Below are positions 62,794-64,000 of a stretch of 64,000 bases of DNA, in pieces. Each line of letters opens with the position of its first letter. Position 1 is the stretch's first letter. Source of the stretch: PXAP01 sp046483315 (GTDB taxonomy: Bacteria > Bacteroidota > Bacteroidia > Bacteroidales > PUMT01). The position numbers and the translations under genes were made by a program. The DNA lies in NCBI GenBank assembly GCA_046483315.1, contig JAWODJ010000040.1, positions 1-64,000 on the forward strand. The letters are read 5' to 3'. The notes beneath the pieces were generated by a model. It was not told the DNA's origin, made no database searches, and worked only from the letters and a program-made list of their open reading frames with translations.

Positions 62794-64000
62794 ATGATGC
62801 AAAGGGACCTTTCATTTTATCACCCGTATATTTTCACCGGGGGCATAATGCTCCTTGCAGCCAGCATGCCCCTTTCTCCCTTCCTTGTCACTGTTGCCCA
62901 GATAATCCTTGTAGTTAACTGGTTTGCCGGGGGCCATCTTAAACAAAAATTGCATATTGTATGGCATCGAAAAGCGCTCTTCTTTTTTTTACTCATCTTC
63001 CTTGTTCACCTTATCTGGCTTTTTAACACGCAGGATTTTGCCTATGCACTGAAAGATCTCAAAATCAAGCTGCCTGTTCTGGTTCTCCCTCTCATCCTCG
63101 GCACCGGCAGGAGGTTAAAAGAGACTGAATTAAAAATGATCCTGCTGGTATTTACGGCCGCAGTGATGGCGGCTTCCTTCTTCAGCGTTTACAGGCTTTC
63201 AACAATATCCTACAACCCAATGGCTGAATTAAGGGAAATGTCACTGTTTATTTCACATATCAGGTTCTCCCTTCTTGTCAACATAGCCATTTTCAGTCTT
63301 CTCTACCTGCTTGTAACCTCTTCTTTCCAGTGGCATCGCACAATACGCAACAGCCTTTGGATCTCTCTTGCCTGGCTCCTTTTGTTTTTGTTTATCCTTC
63401 AGTCTTTTACCGGAATCATAATATTCATTATCACCTCCGTACTTTTTTTGATGAGATTTTCATACCGGTTCGAAAAAAGATACTGGTATATCCGTTACCC
63501 TTTGTTATACGGACTGTCAGCCCTGGTAGTTCTGATTTCAGGATATACCCTCTGGGTGATACTCTCTTTCACGACAGTTCCTCCAATCACCGCCAACCTT
63601 AAAGAACTGACCCCCTCAGGCAACACCTATGAACATTACATCATGAACAGGCAGATTGAAAACGGCAATTACGTATGGATCAATATCTGTGAAAAAGAGC
63701 TGGAGCGGGAGTGGAACCGAAAAAGCAGCCTGGATTATTACGGCACTGACAATAAGGGGCATGAGCTGCGCTATACACTAATCCGTTACCTTACATCACT
63801 GGGACTCGACAAAGACTCGGCAGGAGTGGCACAGCTTACAGAGACTGATATCCGGAATATAGAAAGTGGCATGGCAAACCATATCTATAGCAACAATAAA
63901 TGGCTTTACCCCAGGATTTACCAGGTTATATGGGAGATAGACAACTACCGCAAGGGAGGCAATCCCAGCGGGCATTCACTGGCACAAAGGTTTGAATACT
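62794..64000 (+). CDS. O-antigen ligase-like membrane protein (partial, runs off the right edge)
   Basis: An open frame of 402 codons without a stop to the window end. ATG 62794 and the adjacent ATG 62797 are both possible. It has about eight hydrophobic segments in the first 270 residues (LLAASMPLSPFLVTVAQIIL, then ALFFFLLIFLVHLIWLF). The segment DLKIKLPVLVLPLILGTG and ISHIRFSLLVNIAIFSLLYL are typical of the Wzy_C/O-antigen ligase family in this phylum. A hydrophilic region follows (from about 275), a probable periplasmic domain. The role would be in joining or polymerising O-antigen; the substrate is unknown. Confidence 0.78.
   Translation, partial: MMQRDLSFYHPYIFTGGIMLLAASMPLSPFLVTVAQIILVVNWFAGGHLKQKLHIVWHRKALFFFLLIFLVHLIWLFNTQDFAYALKDLKIKLPVLVLPLILGTGRRLKETELKMILLVFTAAVMAASFFSVYRLSTISYNPMAELREMSLFISHIRFSLLVNIAIFSLLYLLVTSSFQWHRTIRNSLWISLAWLLLFLFILQSFTGIIIFIITSVLFLMRFSYRFEKRYWYIRYPLLYGLSALVVLISGYTLWVILSFTTVPPITANLKELTPSGNTYEHYIMNRQIENGNYVWINICEKELEREWNRKSSLDYYGTDNKGHELRYTLIRYLTSLGLDKDSAGVAQLTETDIRNIESGMANHIYSNNKWLYPRIYQVIWEIDNYRKGGNPSGHSLAQRFEY

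Overview
The window comes from a member of the Bacteroidota, most like the Bacteroidales or Marinilabiliales. Several signs agree. Candidate promoters carry the phylum's TAnnTTTG -7 element and starts lack purine-rich Shine-Dalgarno sequences. Lineage-typical families are present: DUF4369/TlpA lipoproteins, a FISUMP lipoprotein, a head-GIN DUF2807 protein, an S9 peptidase and a decayed MG2/Plug protein. Ribosomal protein S16 carries a long Glu/Ala/Pro/Lys tail. The content is mostly chromosomal housekeeping and central carbon metabolism. I see no insertion sequence, prophage, CRISPR array, tRNA or rRNA.

Layout. 1-7.4 kb: the first codons of holB, divergent from pgk; a class III nucleotide cyclase fused to a phosphodiesterase-like HD domain; a LuxE-like acyl-protein synthetase; yraN, ldcA and ahcY. 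7.4-20.4 kb: ribF and araB, a GH13 branching enzyme, the remnant of an MG2/Plug protein, a GH78 alpha-L-rhamnosidase, and the araD-araA-sodium/sugar symporter operon. 20.4-29.5 kb: a leftward glycogen operon (debranching enzyme, GT4 transferase, GH57 enzyme, and a 1415-residue glycogen synthase/alpha-glucan phosphorylase fusion). 29.8-38.6 kb: two paralogous DUF4369/thioredoxin-fold lipoproteins, lpxH, a membrane pyrophosphatase, a YifB/ComM ATPase, a FISUMP lipoprotein and gmhA. 38.8-44.1 kb: a small membrane protein, mutL, two rhomboid proteases and an endonuclease/exonuclease/phosphatase protein. 44.1-52.2 kb: a threonine dehydratase-like enzyme, an S9 peptidase, dapD, tsaC, a head-GIN protein and a CapD-type sugar epimerase. 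52.4-64 kb: rimM-rpsP, dnaE, trx, the translation operon rplM-rpsI-rpsB-tsf-pyrH-frr, and an O-antigen ligase-like protein cut by the right edge.

How the genes work together. Imported L-arabinose would pass through AraA, AraB and AraD into the pentose phosphate pathway, with GH78 freeing rhamnose from plant polymers. The glycogen operon plus the nearby branching enzyme make a nearly complete set for storage-glucan synthesis and breakdown. GmhA, LpxH, the CapD-like epimerase and the ligase-like protein point to lipopolysaccharide synthesis.

The least explained signal is a structured, AT-rich intergenic element present twice (232-422 and 10081-10205). Both copies lie in divergent spacers, in the same orientation, upstream of a carbon-metabolism gene (pgk and the branching enzyme). 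Each has a long hairpin, a conserved single-stranded core and a second closing helix. A second, unrelated 45-bp repeat (5826-5870 and 10296-10340) shares the spacer with copy 2. All family assignments were made by reading translated sequences; no database search was possible.
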